Below are positions 27,871-37,771 of a stretch of DNA of 64,000 bases, one piece after another. Each line of letters opens with the position of its first letter. The first letter of the stretch is position 1. The position numbers and the translations under genes were made by a program. Origin of the DNA: Algoriphagus sediminis (GTDB taxonomy: Bacteria; Bacteroidota; Bacteroidia; Cytophagales; Cyclobacteriaceae); assembly GCF_030403435.1 (NCBI RefSeq), contig NZ_JAUEPH010000005.1:348667-412666 (forward strand), in the 5' to 3' direction. The notes beneath the pieces are model-generated. The model saw only the letters and a program-made list of their open reading frames with translations, did not search any database and had not been told where the DNA came from.

Positions 27871-28680
27871 TCAAAGCCAGTCTTCAAAAACAAAGTAACC
27901 TTTCGGCCAATCAATTCTATTTGGTTTTTGACTGAAAAGACCGAAAACTGATGAACCTGAACCGGACATAGCAGAATAAAATGCACCTTGAGAATAGAGA
28001 CTCTCTTTGATCTGGGAAATTTCTGGATGAGAAGGAAAAATACTTGCTTCAAAATCATTCACTAGCTCATTTTTCCATCTCGCTTTATCCGTAAGAATTT
28101 CCTTTAGGTCCACCTTAGGTTTGGCCGGGATTACTCCTGCATAAGCTTCTTTGGTTCCGATATGAATTCCTGGATTTACCAGTACCAAATAGGCATCTTC
28201 TAAATCCAGGTCAATTGGCTCAAGAATTTCTCCTCGTCCTCGTGCGATTTTAGGTAGGTTTTCGATAAAAAAAGCGCAGTCACTTCCCAGTTTAGAGGCG
28301 TATTCCTCTAGAAAATATGAATCCAAATGCAAGTTGAAAAGATCATTCATCACCTTCAGGGCAAAAGCCGCGTCAGCAGATCCTCCTCCCAGACCTGCAC
28401 CCAGAGGAATGTGTTTATGTAAGTGAATATTTGGAAATGGGATGTTCGGAAAGTCATTCTTCAAAAGATTAAACGCTTTGACCACAAGGTTATCTTCAGC
28501 ACTGCCCGGAATATCCAATCCACTTGAATCCCATCCAATTTGATTCTTTGAAGGAATGATTTCAAGAGCATCAGTCAGCGGTATTGGGATCATACACGTT
28601 TCGATCTCATGAAATCCATCATGTCTTTTTGAAATGATATGTAGACCAAGGTTGATTTTGGCATTCGGAAAGACCAGCAT
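27871..28680 (-). CDS. ispE: 4-diphosphocytidyl-2-C-methyl-D-erythritol kinase
   Basis: GHMP kinase of the MEP isoprenoid pathway. 269 aa, slightly short but complete. Begins FPNAKINLGLHI, the substrate-binding start of IspE; the ATP loop PLGAGLGGGSADAAF lies at about residues 95-109 and the C-terminal SGSGSSVFGLF glycine motif near 235. Monocistronic; its upstream region is shared with the ilv operon control region. Works upstream of ispH (7.96 kb) in the same pathway. Confidence 0.95.
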   Translation of the reverse strand: MLVFPNAKINLGLHIISKRHDGFHEIETCMIPIPLTDALEIIPSKNQIGWDSSGLDIPGSAEDNLVVKAFNLLKNDFPNIPFPNIHLHKHIPLGAGLGGGSADAAFALKVMNDLFNLHLDSYFLEEYASKLGSDCAFFIENLPKIARGRGEILEPIDLDLEDAYLVLVNPGIHIGTKEAYAGVIPAKPKVDLKEILTDKARWKNELVNDFEASIFPSHPEISQIKESLYSQGAFYSAMSGSGSSVFGLFSQKPNRIDWPKGYFVFEDWL

Positions 28681-28994
28681 ATTTGGGGTATTTGAATCCT
28701 AAAATTAGGGGAAAAGGCTATTAATAAAATTGATAATCCATCCATGATTCCATTCTGAAATCTCAAATCTTTAATAAAGGCATGGAATAATTGATTTTCA
28801 ATTAACGAAAATCAGAAAATGTTTGAAAAATCTCTGAAAAAAGTGAATTCCATACAAAATTTCGAAAAGTAGGATTAATGCAAATCATTATCTGATTTTT
28901 TATGAGGTGGATTTATAGAATAGAATAATATTTTATATAAAATTCATTTTACATTAATTTAACTTGGCTAAATAAGAAATTGAAGAAATTAAAT
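28681..28994. other. AT-rich intergenic region between ispE and the ilv promoter
   Basis: No open reading frame of note and no RNA gene recognised. It contains a perfect 8-bp inverted repeat, TGATTTTC (28792-28799) and GAAAATCA (28807-28814), around 7 nt. Its TGATTT/AAATCA core recurs in the repeat at 29031-29050 next to the ilv start site. It should hold the ispE promoter (minus strand), but I see no exact TAnnTTTG there. Confidence 0.5.
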
Positions 28995-29026
28995 ATTGTA
29001 TCTATCAAAATAGAGTTTTAAGTTTG
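28995..29026 (+). promoter_or_regulatory. Promoter of the ilv-leu operon
   Basis: ATTG at 28995-28998, a 20-nt spacer, then TAAGTTTG at 29019-29026: a full match to the Bacteroidota -33 (TTTG/TTG) and -7 (TAnnTTTG) arrangement. Transcription should start near 29032-29035, about 35 nt before the leader peptide ATG. Confidence 0.7.
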
Positions 29027-29030
29027 ACGA

Positions 29031-29050
29031 GTGATTTATATCAAAATCAC
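29031..29050 (+). promoter_or_regulatory. Inverted repeat at the predicted ilv transcription start
   Basis: GTGATTT (29031-29037) and AAATCAC (29044-29050) form a perfect 7-bp inverted repeat around ATATCA. It overlaps the expected start site, so it is either an operator or a 5'-terminal hairpin of the leader RNA. Confidence 0.4.
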
Positions 29051-29068
29051 CCAAAACTTGATTAAGCT

Positions 29069-29119
29069 ATGTATCAAAAAGTCATTCTTGTGGACCTGAT
29101 TATTCCCTTCGGAAATTAA
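29069..29119 (+). CDS. ilv operon leader peptide
   Basis: 16-codon open frame encoding MYQKVILVDLIIPFGN. Residues 5-12 (VILVDLII) contain seven branched-chain residues out of eight, covering Val, Ile and Leu, the products of the downstream operon. The stop codon (29117-29119) lies in the loop of the 1:2 hairpin. A ribosome stalled on the Ile codons (29099-29104) would cover segment 1, and one at the stop would cover segment 2. This matches leader peptides of enterobacterial ilv operons in logic. No Shine-Dalgarno is visible, which is normal in this phylum. Confidence 0.8.
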   Translation: MYQKVILVDLIIPFGN

Positions 29120-29191
29120 TCTGAGGCGCAAGAAGATTATAAACGACATATAAACCTTGAGTGCCTCAGTTCAACATGAGGCACTTTTTTT
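29107..29191 (+). promoter_or_regulatory. Transcription attenuator of the ilv-leu operon
   Basis: Four pairing segments are readable. 1:2 protector: 29107-29113 with 29120-29126 (7 bp, two G-U), loop containing the leader stop. 2:3 antiterminator: CTGAGGCGC 29121-29129 with GTGCCTCAG 29161-29169 (9 bp, one G-U). 3:4 terminator: 29160-29168 with 29177-29185 (9 bp) followed by T's to 29191. 2:3 and 3:4 exclude each other. Starvation for Ile/Val/Leu would stall the ribosome in VILVDLII, mask segment 1, free segment 2 and permit read-through into ilvD. Confidence 0.8.
29160..29191 (+). terminator. Attenuator terminator hairpin (3:4)
   Basis: Perfect 9-bp stem 29160-29168 / 29177-29185, 8-nt loop, U-tract 29185-29191, ending 11 nt before the ilvD ATG. 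Confidence 0.85.
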
Positions 29192-29202
29192 ATACCCTAT
29201 CT

Positions 29203-30882
29203 ATGAATCTCAAAAAGTACAGTTGGGAAATAAGTGACAACGAGGAGCATCCGGCCGGTAAAGCCATGCTTTATGCCACGGGTATGTCCGATAAAAAAAT
29301 GAAGCAACCATTTGTAGGAGTGGCCAGCTGCGGCTATGAAAGTAATCCCTGCAATATGCATCTGAATGACTTCGCCGGTCTTATCAAGGAATCCTCTCAG
29401 GAATATGATTTGACCGGTTTAGTTTTTAATACCATCGGGATTTCTGATGGCACTTCCATGGGAACCATGGGTATGCGTTATTCTCTGGTATCCAGAGAGA
29501 TCATTGCTGATTCCATTGAGTCTTTCATTCTTGGCCATTCATTCGATGCTTGTATTGCAGTGGCAGGTTGTGATAAGAATATGCCAGGAGCTATCATGGG
29601 AATGCTTCGCATTGACAGGCCATCTATCATGGTGTATGGAGGGACCATTGCTTCCGGAGAATATAAAGGTGAGAAGCTAAATATAGTTTCTGCATTTGAG
29701 GCCTTCGGCAAAAGGGTAAATGGAAATATCTCTGACGAGGACTATGACGGAGTGATAAGAAATGCCTGTCCAGGCGCTGGCGCATGTGGAGGAATGTATA
29801 CTGCAAACACCATGTCATCAGCAGCCGAGGCAATGGGGATTTCATTACCCTATTCGGCTTCCTATCCTGCGAATTCTCCAGAGAAAATTCATGAGTGTAA
29901 AGTGGTTAACAAATACATGAGAATCCTATTGGAGAAGGATATCAAGCCAAGTGATATCATCACCAAAAGAAGTCTCGAGAATGCGGTAAGAGTTATTGTT
30001 GCATTAGGTGGAAGTACCAATGCCGTCCTGCACATTTTGGCGATAGCCAGAACCGCAGGAATAGACTTCTCACTTGAAGATTTTAAAAGGATAAATGCCA
30101 GTACTCCCTTATTAGGAGATTTTAAGCCTTCAGGCAAATTCCTTATGGAGGACCTTCATGAGCAAGGCGGTTTACCTGCTTTTATGAAGTATTTTCTAAA
30201 TGAGGGATTTCTTGATGGTGATTGCCTTACAGTAACTGGAAAAACATTGGCTGAGAACCTCGCGGATGTTACCCCAATTACACCTTCGATGGTCAATATT
30301 ATTAGGCCTGTCGATCAACCATTGAAAAAAGAGGGGCACCTCTGTGTCCTCAAGGGTAATCTTGCCCCTGAAGGCGGAGTGGCTAAGATTACTGGAAAAG
30401 AAGGCCGATCCTTTTCAGGGAAAGCCATTGTCTTTGATTCTGAATTGGATGCAAATAATGCTATCCGGGATCATAAGGTTAAGCCAGGACATGTAGTCGT
30501 GATTAGAAATGTAGGTCCAAAAGGAGCTCCGGGAATGCCTGAGATGCTAAAACCAACATCCATGATCATAGGTGCAGGTCTGGGTTCGGATGTTGCTTTG
30601 ATAACAGATGGAAGATTCTCTGGAGGGACACATGGTTTTGTTGTAGGGCATGTCACCCCTGAAGCTTTTAATGGAGGACCCATCGGTTTGCTTAAGGATG
30701 GAGATGAGATTACTATCAATGCGGATAGTCTTGAACTGAGTACTACTGTCACTGAGGAAGAATTTGCTGAAAGGAGAAAAGCCTGGAAGCAAAAAAGTAC
30801 AGCTCATCTACAGGGAACTTTGAAGAAATATAATAAGCTAGTCGCAACTGCCTCCGAAGGCTGTGTGACTGATAAATTTTAA
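29203..30882 (+). CDS. ilvD: Dihydroxyacid dehydratase
   Basis: Fe-S enzyme of Ile/Val synthesis that dehydrates dihydroxy-isovalerate and dihydroxy-methylvalerate to 2-keto acids. I place the start at 29203 (559 aa); an upstream in-frame GTG at 29161 lies inside the terminator hairpin and would add 14 non-conserved residues. Cluster cysteines: Cys50 (SNPCNMH), Cys123 (AGCDKN) and Cys195 ([11 protein letters not shown]). First structural gene of ilvDBNC-leuACD-cimA-leuB, controlled by the upstream attenuator. Confidence 0.96.
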   Translation: MNLKKYSWEISDNEEHPAGKAMLYATGMSDKKMKQPFVGVASCGYESNPCNMHLNDFAGLIKESSQEYDLTGLVFNTIGISDGTSMGTMGMRYSLVSREIIADSIESFILGHSFDACIAVAGCDKNMPGAIMGMLRIDRPSIMVYGGTIASGEYKGEKLNIVSAFEAFGKRVNGNISDEDYDGVIRNACPGAGACGGMYTANTMSSAAEAMGISLPYSASYPANSPEKIHECKVVNKYMRILLEKDIKPSDIITKRSLENAVRVIVALGGSTNAVLHILAIARTAGIDFSLEDFKRINASTPLLGDFKPSGKFLMEDLHEQGGLPAFMKYFLNEGFLDGDCLTVTGKTLAENLADVTPITPSMVNIIRPVDQPLKKEGHLCVLKGNLAPEGGVAKITGKEGRSFSGKAIVFDSELDANNAIRDHKVKPGHVVVIRNVGPKGAPGMPEMLKPTSMIIGAGLGSDVALITDGRFSGGTHGFVVGHVTPEAFNGGPIGLLKDGDEITINADSLELSTTVTEEEFAERRKAWKQKSTAHLQGTLKKYNKLVATASEGCVTDKF

Positions 30883-30886
30883 GGCC

Positions 30887-32581
30887 ATGAAAGATTCTCA
30901 AATGCGTGGTGCAGATATAGTGGTTAGAACCCTTATCGAGGAGAATGCAGAATTGATTTTTGGTTATCCAGGAGGGGCGATTATGCCTGTTTATGATGCG
31001 CTTTATGATTATCATGAACAGATCAAGCATGTGCTTACCCGTCATGAGCAAGGAGCTATTCATGCTGCTCAGGGATATGCCAGGGTTTCTGGAAAAGTCG
31101 GTGTCTGTCTGGCTACCTCGGGTCCAGGAGCCACAAATCTCATAACTGGTCTGGCTGATGCTCAGATTGATAGTACGCCTTTGGTTTGTATCACGGGTCA
31201 GGTAGCTTCCCATCTTTTAGGAACAGATGCCTTTCAGGAAACGGACGTGGTGGGTATATCCATGCCGGGCACTAAATGGAATATTCAGGTTCGTAGAGCG
31301 GAAGATATAGCGCCAGCAATTTCCCGAGCTTTTTATATAGCCAAATCTGGTCGTCCAGGGCCGGTATTAGTGGATATCACAAAAGACGCTCAGACATCAC
31401 TTGCCGAATGGAATTATGAAAAATGTCTGGGTTTCCGATCTTATAAACCCCAAACACCAATAAGTCCGTCAGCCATTAAAGAGGCAGCATTTCTTATTAA
31501 TACCGCTGAAAGGCCCTATCTACTTTTTGGTCAGGGAGTAGTTTTGGGCCAGGCTGAAGATGAGCTTAAGGCATTTCTAGATAAAACAGGAATTCCTGCC
31601 GCATCCACTTTACTGGGTTCGGGAGCCCTGTCTGAAGACCACCCAAATTATGTTGGCAAACTCGGTATGCATGGAAACTATGCTCCGAACCTATTAACGA
31701 ACCAATGCGATGTTTTGATAGCTGTTGGAATGCGATTCGACGATCGTGTGACCGGAGATTTGAGCAGATATGCCAAGCAGGCCAAAATCATTCACCTCGA
31801 ATTGGACCCTGCAGAAATTAACAAGGTGGTGAAGTGTGAAGTCCCAGTCATTGGAAATGCCAAAGTGAGTTTGGACCTGTTGACAAAGGCCTGTCGCGAG
31901 CAAAAACATGAGGATTGGAAAGCTAGATTCCGTGAATTGGAAAACCAGGAAAAGGAGCAAGTAATTCAAAATGATTTACTGCCTTCCAAAGCTGGTTTGA
32001 CCATGGGAGAGGTAATCCACAATATCAATGATTACAAAGCTGATGATGCCATTTTGGTAACAGATGTTGGGCAGCACCAAATGATAGCATGGAGATATTT
32101 CAATTACAAGAAAACTCGTACCCAGGTAACCTCTGGTGGTTTGGGTACAATGGGTTTTGCTTTGCCGGCGGCACTTGGAGCCCAGCTACATGATTACTCC
32201 AGACAAGTAATTTGTGTGGTAGGTGATGGAGGAATCCAGATGACTATTCAAGAGCTCGGAACTATCATGCAAACCAAGGCTCCAGTAAAAATTGTGCTTT
32301 TGAATAATAATTTTCTGGGTATGGTGAGACAATGGCAACAGATGTTCTTTGATAAAAGATACTCCTTCACCGAGCTGGACAACCCGGATTTTATCAAGAT
32401 TGCAGATGCCTATGGAATCAAGGCCAAGCAGGTGACAGAAAGGTCACAGCTTAAAGAAGGGATAGAAGATATGTTGATTCATGATGGTCCCTATTTCCTT
32501 GAGGTAGTAGTAGAGAAAGAAGACAATGTATTCCCAATGATCGCCACAGGAAGCTCTGTGGAGGAAGTGAGACTAAGCTAA
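30887..32581 (+). CDS. ilvB: Acetolactate synthase, large (catalytic) subunit
   Basis: ThDP- and FAD-dependent enzyme joining pyruvate to pyruvate or 2-ketobutyrate, the committed step of Val/Leu/Ile synthesis. 564 aa, normal length. Catalytic Glu54 is in TRHEQGAIHAAQGYAR, the FAD region includes GMRFDDRVTGD, and the ThDP/Mg motif GDGGIQM...NNNFLGMVRQW is intact. Starts 4 bp after ilvD and 6 bp before its regulatory partner ilvN. Confidence 0.96.
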   Translation: MKDSQMRGADIVVRTLIEENAELIFGYPGGAIMPVYDALYDYHEQIKHVLTRHEQGAIHAAQGYARVSGKVGVCLATSGPGATNLITGLADAQIDSTPLVCITGQVASHLLGTDAFQETDVVGISMPGTKWNIQVRRAEDIAPAISRAFYIAKSGRPGPVLVDITKDAQTSLAEWNYEKCLGFRSYKPQTPISPSAIKEAAFLINTAERPYLLFGQGVVLGQAEDELKAFLDKTGIPAASTLLGSGALSEDHPNYVGKLGMHGNYAPNLLTNQCDVLIAVGMRFDDRVTGDLSRYAKQAKIIHLELDPAEINKVVKCEVPVIGNAKVSLDLLTKACREQKHEDWKARFRELENQEKEQVIQNDLLPSKAGLTMGEVIHNINDYKADDAILVTDVGQHQMIAWRYFNYKKTRTQVTSGGLGTMGFALPAALGAQLHDYSRQVICVVGDGGIQMTIQELGTIMQTKAPVKIVLLNNNFLGMVRQWQQMFFDKRYSFTELDNPDFIKIADAYGIKAKQVTERSQLKEGIEDMLIHDGPYFLEVVVEKEDNVFPMIATGSSVEEVRLS

Positions 32582-32587
32582 TTTTCC

Positions 32588-33088
32588 ATGAAACGGTATA
32601 CCATATTTGTCATTTCAGAGAATTTCATCGGAATTCTCAATCGTATAACGATCATATTTACACGAAGAGGCGTGAATATCGATGCGCTGACTGCATCTGA
32701 AAGTAGTGTGAATGGAATTCACAGGATTACTATTGAGGTCACGACTACGGAGGACATGGTTATTCATTTGACGAAGCAGATTGAGAAGATCGTGGACGTG
32801 ATCAATGCCTTTTATCATGAAGATGAAAGCGTAGTTTATCAGGAGATTGCACTATACAAGATTCCGGTGGCAAAACTGGATGCAGGATTGGAAAAAATAA
32901 TCAGACAGCACCATGCCAAAATCATTGCTGCCCAACCCGAATTTGTGGTACTAGAGCTTTCTGGCCATAAAGAACAAACCCAAGAATTACTAGAAATCCT
33001 TAAAGGCTATGGCTTACTGGAATTTGCCCGGTCGGGCAGAGTGGCAGTGGCAAGGAGGATGCTGACACTAGAAAATATATTAACCTAA
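32588..33088 (+). CDS. ilvN: Acetolactate synthase, small (regulatory) subunit
   Basis: ACT-domain subunit (166 aa) that activates IlvB and confers feedback inhibition by valine. The N-terminal ACT domain covers about residues 2-76 (TIFVISENFIGILNRIT, RGVNIDALTASES), followed by a second regulatory domain to the C-terminus, including LELSGHKEQTQELLEIL. Located 6 bp after ilvB, as expected for a two-subunit enzyme. Confidence 0.94.
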   Translation: MKRYTIFVISENFIGILNRITIIFTRRGVNIDALTASESSVNGIHRITIEVTTTEDMVIHLTKQIEKIVDVINAFYHEDESVVYQEIALYKIPVAKLDAGLEKIIRQHHAKIIAAQPEFVVLELSGHKEQTQELLEILKGYGLLEFARSGRVAVARRMLTLENILT

Positions 33089-33125
33089 GTACTAATAGAA
33101 AAGACCTATTTAATCAACAGAAAAG

Positions 33126-34169
33126 ATGAAATTAAAATTTGGCTCAGTAGAAGAGAATGTAATCACTCGCGACGAATTTCCACTTGAAAAAGCACGGGAG
33201 GTTCTTAAAGATGAGGTAATCGCAGTTTTAGGATATGGAGTTCAGGGTCCTGGTCAGGCATTAAATCTGAAGGACAATGGTTTCAATGTCATCGTGGGTC
33301 AAAGAAAAGGCTCCAAAACCTGGGATAAGGCCATCGCTGATGGTTGGGTACCAGGAGAAACTCTATTCGAACTGGAAGAAGCTTGCGAAAGGGGTACCAT
33401 TCTACAATACTTGCTTTCTGATGCAGGTCAGATTGCTCTTTGGCCTTTGGTGAAAAAACACTTAACACCGGGAAAAGCGCTTTATTTTTCTCATGGATTT
33501 GGTATCACATACAAAGAAAAGACCGGGATCATTCCGCCTCCAGATGTGGATGTGATTCTTGTGGCACCAAAGGGATCGGGGACCTCACTTCGTAGAATGT
33601 TTGTGGAAGGTAGAGGCCTGAATTCTTCATACGCCATTTTCCAAGATGGGACAGGAAAAGCAAAGGATCGAGTAATCGCATTGGGAATCGGAGTAGGCTC
33701 AGGCTATTTGTTTGAGACAGATTTCTATCGTGAAGTGACCTCAGACCTTACAGGTGAACGCGGAACTTTGATGGGCGCCATCCAGGGAATTTTCGCAGCT
33801 CAATATGAAGTCCTTAGAGAGAATGGCCATACGCCTTCCGAGGCATTTAATGAAACCGTGGAAGAGCTAACGCAAAGCTTAATGCCTTTGGTAGCAGAAA
33901 ACGGAATGGACTGGATGTATGCAAATTGCTCTACTACCGCACAGCGAGGAGCGCTAGACTGGTGGAAGCCATTTAGAGATGCTTCAAAGCCAGTTTTTGA
34001 GAAGTTGTATGAATCCGTGAAATCCGGGAAAGAAGCCCAAAAGTCAATTGACTCCAACTCGAAGTCTGATTACCGTGAGAAATTGGAGGAAGAGTTAAAA
34101 GAATTAAGAGAATCAGAAATGTGGCAGGCCGGCGCTGTCGTCCGTCAATTGAGACCAGAAAATAATTAA
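33126..34169 (+). CDS. ilvC: Ketol-acid reductoisomerase
   Basis: NADPH/Mg-dependent isomeroreductase, the second common step of Ile/Val synthesis. 347 aa, between class I (about 330) and class II lengths. The Rossmann motif is GYGVQGPGQA (about 37-46) with cofactor loop RKGSKTW, whose Arg/Lys/Ser favour NADPH. Metal ligands are in the conserved DLTGERGTLMGAIQG and ETVEELT segments. The extra C-terminal tail (about 305-347) is charged and helical. 37 bp after ilvN, 12 bp before leuA. Confidence 0.95.
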   Translation: MKLKFGSVEENVITRDEFPLEKAREVLKDEVIAVLGYGVQGPGQALNLKDNGFNVIVGQRKGSKTWDKAIADGWVPGETLFELEEACERGTILQYLLSDAGQIALWPLVKKHLTPGKALYFSHGFGITYKEKTGIIPPPDVDVILVAPKGSGTSLRRMFVEGRGLNSSYAIFQDGTGKAKDRVIALGIGVGSGYLFETDFYREVTSDLTGERGTLMGAIQGIFAAQYEVLRENGHTPSEAFNETVEELTQSLMPLVAENGMDWMYANCSTTAQRGALDWWKPFRDASKPVFEKLYESVKSGKEAQKSIDSNSKSDYREKLEEELKELRESEMWQAGAVVRQLRPENN

Positions 34170-34181
34170 ACCCCAAAACCG

Positions 34182-35690
34182 ATGAGTGATAAGCTTTGGA
34201 TTTTTGACACAACATTAAGAGATGGTGAGCAGGTTCCGGGTTGTCAGCTGAATACCCAGGAAAAAATAATTGTAGCAAAAGCGCTGGAAGATCTGGGGGT
34301 AGACATAATCGAAGCAGGATTTCCTATTTCAAGTCCAGGGGATTTCAAATCTGTAGAAGAAATCTCTAAAGCCGTTTCAAACCCGATTATTTGTGCGCTT
34401 TCTAGAGCCGTTCAGAAGGATATAGAAGTAGCAGCTGATTCACTCAAGTATGCCAAGAAAGGTAGAATTCATACGGGAATTGGCGTTTCTCCTGAGCATA
34501 TCAAGTATAAGCTCAGAAGTGATCCTGATGAAATTATCAGGAGAGGGGTAGCTGCTGTGAAGCTTGCCAGGAACTTTGTAGATGATGTGGAATTCTATGC
34601 TGAAGATGCTGGACGTGCAGAGCATGACTTCTTAGCCAAAATCATTGAAGAAGTGATAAAAGCAGGAGCTACTGTGGTAAATATTCCAGACACTACCGGG
34701 TATTGCCTCCCAGAGCAGTATGGTGGCTTCATATCCATGCTAAAGAATCGAGTTCCAAATATCGATAAGGCTATAATTTCTACCCATTGTCATAATGACC
34801 TAGGCATGGCAACAGCAAATACCATTGCGGGTGTTCAGGCAGGAGCGCGACAAGTGGAAGTTACCATCAATGGTATAGGTGAGCGAGCTGGAAATACCTC
34901 AATGGAAGAAGTGGTCATGGCGATCAAATGTCATGGATCCATTCCGGTGGAAACATCCATTGATACTCCGAAAATCTATGGTACGAGCAGATTGGTATCT
35001 AAGCTGATGAATATGCCTGTACAGCCGAATAAGGCGATTGTTGGAAGAAATGCTTTTGCACACTCTTCTGGAATCCATCAGGATGGAGTATTGAAGCATA
35101 GAGAAAACTATGAGATCATGGATCCCAAGGATGTGGGTGTCGCTGAGTCTTCTATTGTACTTACTGCGCGTTCGGGTCGAGCCGCCTTAAAACACCATTT
35201 GGATGCCCTTGGAGTGGAACTGGAAGGAGAAGAATTGAGAGAAGTATATGAGCAATTCCTGCTTTTAGCCGACAAGAAAAGAGACATTGGTAGAAAGGAT
35301 CTGATGAGTTTGGTTGGAAAGTATGTTTCAGATTCAAATTTCGTTGAGCTGATCTCTGTTGGATATTCATCTAATGGAAACATAACATCCCAGGTTAAGC
35401 TAAAAGTTGGGGAGAAAGAATATTCAGAAACGGCAGAGGGAAATGGGCCTGTTGATGCTGTTTTGAAAGCAATCGAAAAAATAGTTGAGCCTCAGGTTGA
35501 GTTAGAAGAATTTCTGATTCAAGCCATGACGGCAGGAAGTGATGATGTGGCAAAAGTCCACATGAAAGTGATCAAAAATGATGTTCCATACTTTGGCTTC
35601 TCATCAAATTCAGACATTGTATTGGCTTCTGCAATGGCATTTGTGGATGCATTGAATAAAATCCCGGTAAAAGAATACGCTACTACTTAA
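34182..35690 (+). CDS. leuA: 2-isopropylmalate synthase
   Basis: First committed step of leucine synthesis: 2-ketoisovalerate plus acetyl-CoA. 502 aa, a full-length LeuA with catalytic TIM barrel (DTTLRDGEQ near residue 10, metal HCHND in [22 protein letters not shown]) and C-terminal regulatory LeuA dimer domain (about 385-500) for leucine feedback. It differs clearly from the second family member encoded at 37.8 kb. Within the ilv-leu operon. Confidence 0.94.
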   Translation: MSDKLWIFDTTLRDGEQVPGCQLNTQEKIIVAKALEDLGVDIIEAGFPISSPGDFKSVEEISKAVSNPIICALSRAVQKDIEVAADSLKYAKKGRIHTGIGVSPEHIKYKLRSDPDEIIRRGVAAVKLARNFVDDVEFYAEDAGRAEHDFLAKIIEEVIKAGATVVNIPDTTGYCLPEQYGGFISMLKNRVPNIDKAIISTHCHNDLGMATANTIAGVQAGARQVEVTINGIGERAGNTSMEEVVMAIKCHGSIPVETSIDTPKIYGTSRLVSKLMNMPVQPNKAIVGRNAFAHSSGIHQDGVLKHRENYEIMDPKDVGVAESSIVLTARSGRAALKHHLDALGVELEGEELREVYEQFLLLADKKRDIGRKDLMSLVGKYVSDSNFVELISVGYSSNGNITSQVKLKVGEKEYSETAEGNGPVDAVLKAIEKIVEPQVELEEFLIQAMTAGSDDVAKVHMKVIKNDVPYFGFSSNSDIVLASAMAFVDALNKIPVKEYATT

Positions 35691-35694
35691 AACT

Positions 35695-37095
35695 ATGGAA
35701 AAGACAACGCTATTTGATAAGGTATGGGATTCACATGTGGTGAGATCTGTACCCTCCGGACCTGATGTTTTCTTTATTGACAAGCATTTTATCCATGAGG
35801 TAACTTCACCTGTGGCATTTTTGAACCTTGAAAAAAGAGGGATAGGAGTGAAGTATCCTGAAAGAACTATTGCCACTCCCGATCACAATGTTCCTACTAT
35901 AGATCAGGATCAAACCATAAAGGATAAGCTTTCGCGGATGCAAGTAGAAAAGCTTAGAAACAACTGTGACAAGTATGGGATTGAGCTCCATGATTTGGGT
36001 TCTGCTCATCATGGGATTGTCCATGTCATCGGTCCTGAGCTAGGAGTGACTCAACCCGGAATGACCATTGTCTGTGGTGATAGCCATACTTCTACCCATG
36101 GAGCTTTTGGAGCTATTGCTTTTGGTATAGGTACCTCTGAAGTAGAAATGGTTTTGGCTACCCAGTGCATTATGCAGTCTAAGCCAAAGAAAATGCGGAT
36201 ATCTGTGGAGGGTAAGCTTTCAAAAGGAGTGACATCCAAGGATATTATTCTTTACATTATCTCAAAGATTTCTGCAGCGGGTGCCACGGGATACTTTGTT
36301 GAGTATGCGGGTTCAGCTATCCGAAGTTTATCCATGGAGGCTCGAATGACCATTTGCAACATGTCGATTGAGATGGGAGCAAGAGGTGGATTGATTGCAC
36401 CGGATCAGACTACTTTCGATTACCTCAAAGGCAAACAATACGCCCCGAAAGGAGCAGACTGGGAATCTGCCGTTGCAAAATGGCAAGAACTTAAAACGGA
36501 TGAAGGAGCTGAGTTTGACAAGGAATATCATTTTGATGCAGAGGATATTGAGCCAATGATTACATACGGTACAAATCCGGGAATGGGCATCAAGGTAAAA
36601 GATCGGATTCCAACTACGGATGGAATGGAAGGCTCAAATAAAAAATCCTATCTGAAGTCCTTAGAATATATGGGGTTCAATCCAGGTGAGCCGGTGTTAG
36701 GGAAGAAAGTGGATTTTGTTTTCGTAGGTTCCTGTACCAATGGGCGAATTGAAGATATCAGATCAGTAGCCCAATTTGTTAAAGGAAAGAAAAAGGCAGA
36801 TAACATTACTGCCTGGATTGTACCTGGTTCCCGGGAGGTTGAAAAACTTGCACATGAGGAAGGATTGGTTCAAATTCTTGAAGATGCCGGATTTAAACTT
36901 CGGCAACCAGGTTGTTCGGCTTGCCTTGCTATGAATGATGATAAAATCCCAGCTGGGAAATACGCTGTTTCTACTTCAAATCGAAATTTTGAAGGGCGAC
37001 AGGGACCAGGTGCAAGGACTATGTTGGCGTCTCCACTGACCGTAGCAGCAGTGGCAGTTACAGGCGAAATCACTGACCCAAGAGAGGTCTTCTAG
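35695..37095 (+). CDS. leuC: 3-isopropylmalate dehydratase, large subunit
   Basis: Aconitase-family Fe-S isomerase of leucine synthesis, 466 aa (usual length). Cluster-ligand cysteines are in VGSCTNGR and GCSACLAMN, and the SRE-like substrate-binding region is [10 protein letters not shown]. It works with LeuD, encoded after an 84-bp gap. Since the organism may also make citramalate, LeuCD could serve both isopropylmalate and citramalate branches. Confidence 0.96.
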   Translation: MEKTTLFDKVWDSHVVRSVPSGPDVFFIDKHFIHEVTSPVAFLNLEKRGIGVKYPERTIATPDHNVPTIDQDQTIKDKLSRMQVEKLRNNCDKYGIELHDLGSAHHGIVHVIGPELGVTQPGMTIVCGDSHTSTHGAFGAIAFGIGTSEVEMVLATQCIMQSKPKKMRISVEGKLSKGVTSKDIILYIISKISAAGATGYFVEYAGSAIRSLSMEARMTICNMSIEMGARGGLIAPDQTTFDYLKGKQYAPKGADWESAVAKWQELKTDEGAEFDKEYHFDAEDIEPMITYGTNPGMGIKVKDRIPTTDGMEGSNKKSYLKSLEYMGFNPGEPVLGKKVDFVFVGSCTNGRIEDIRSVAQFVKGKKKADNITAWIVPGSREVEKLAHEEGLVQILEDAGFKLRQPGCSACLAMNDDKIPAGKYAVSTSNRNFEGRQGPGARTMLASPLTVAAVAVTGEITDPREVF

Positions 37096-37096
37096 A

Positions 37097-37120
37097 CCTT
37101 CGGAGGCTGAAAGGCGAAGG
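37097..37120 (+). other. Hairpin in the leuC-leuD gap
   Basis: CCTTCG (37097-37102) and CGAAGG (37115-37120) can pair around 12 nt, right after the leuC stop, in the longest gap (84 bp) within the operon. There is no U-run, so it is not a terminator; an mRNA processing or stability element is possible. Confidence 0.3.
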
Positions 37121-37179
37121 CTAAAATTGGCTTGATTTCCCAAAAGGACAATTTCAAATGCATAAAAAATTGATTTAAA

Positions 37180-37770
37180 ATGGCTTACGATAAATTCACC
37201 ACCCTTCAGGATACTGCAGTTCCGCTTCCAGCAGAAAATGTGGACACGGACCAGATCATCCCCGCACGATTCTTAAAGGCAACAGAACGTGAAGGGTTTG
37301 GAGACAATCTTTTCAGAGATTGGAGATATGATACAGAAGGAAATCCCAAGAAAGATTTTGTTCTGAATGATGATACTTATTCAGGAAAGATATTGGTTGC
37401 CGGAAAGAATTTTGGTTCAGGATCATCCCGTGAACATGCCGTTTGGGCAATATATGATTACGGGTTTAGATGTGTGGTTTCAAGTTTTTTTGCAGATATA
37501 TTTAAGAATAACTGCCTAAATATCGGAGTGCTACCTGTTACGGTCAGTCCAGAATTTATTGATAAGTTATTTGAGGCAATTGAAGCTGACCCCAAGGTTG
37601 AAATTAAAGTGGATTTGCCATCCCAAACCATTACTCTGGTTTCCACCGCCGAATCAGAGTCCTTCGAAATCAACGAATACAAGAAGCAAAACATGCAGAA
37701 TGGGTTCGATGATATCGACTACCTTCTGAATATTTCTGATGAAATAGAAGCCTTCGAAAAAACACGTTAA
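37180..37770 (+). CDS. leuD: 3-isopropylmalate dehydratase, small subunit
   Basis: Swivel-domain subunit that completes the LeuCD isomerase, 196 aa. The conserved [14 protein letters not shown] and [16 protein letters not shown] motifs are clear. It precedes the cimA-like gene by 1 bp, so the two are tightly coupled. Confidence 0.95.
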   Translation: MAYDKFTTLQDTAVPLPAENVDTDQIIPARFLKATEREGFGDNLFRDWRYDTEGNPKKDFVLNDDTYSGKILVAGKNFGSGSSREHAVWAIYDYGFRCVVSSFFADIFKNNCLNIGVLPVTVSPEFIDKLFEAIEADPKVEIKVDLPSQTITLVSTAESESFEINEYKKQNMQNGFDDIDYLLNISDEIEAFEKTR

Positions 37771-37771
37771 A

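Noticed and set aside
29161..29202. In-frame GTG-initiated extension of ilvD
   Set aside because: It lies inside the attenuator terminator hairpin and U-tract and adds residues unlike any IlvD N-terminus; the ATG at 29203 is the better start.
37097..37120. Internal terminator between leuC and leuD
   Set aside because: Six-base-pair hairpin without a U-tract; recorded only as a possible mRNA structure.
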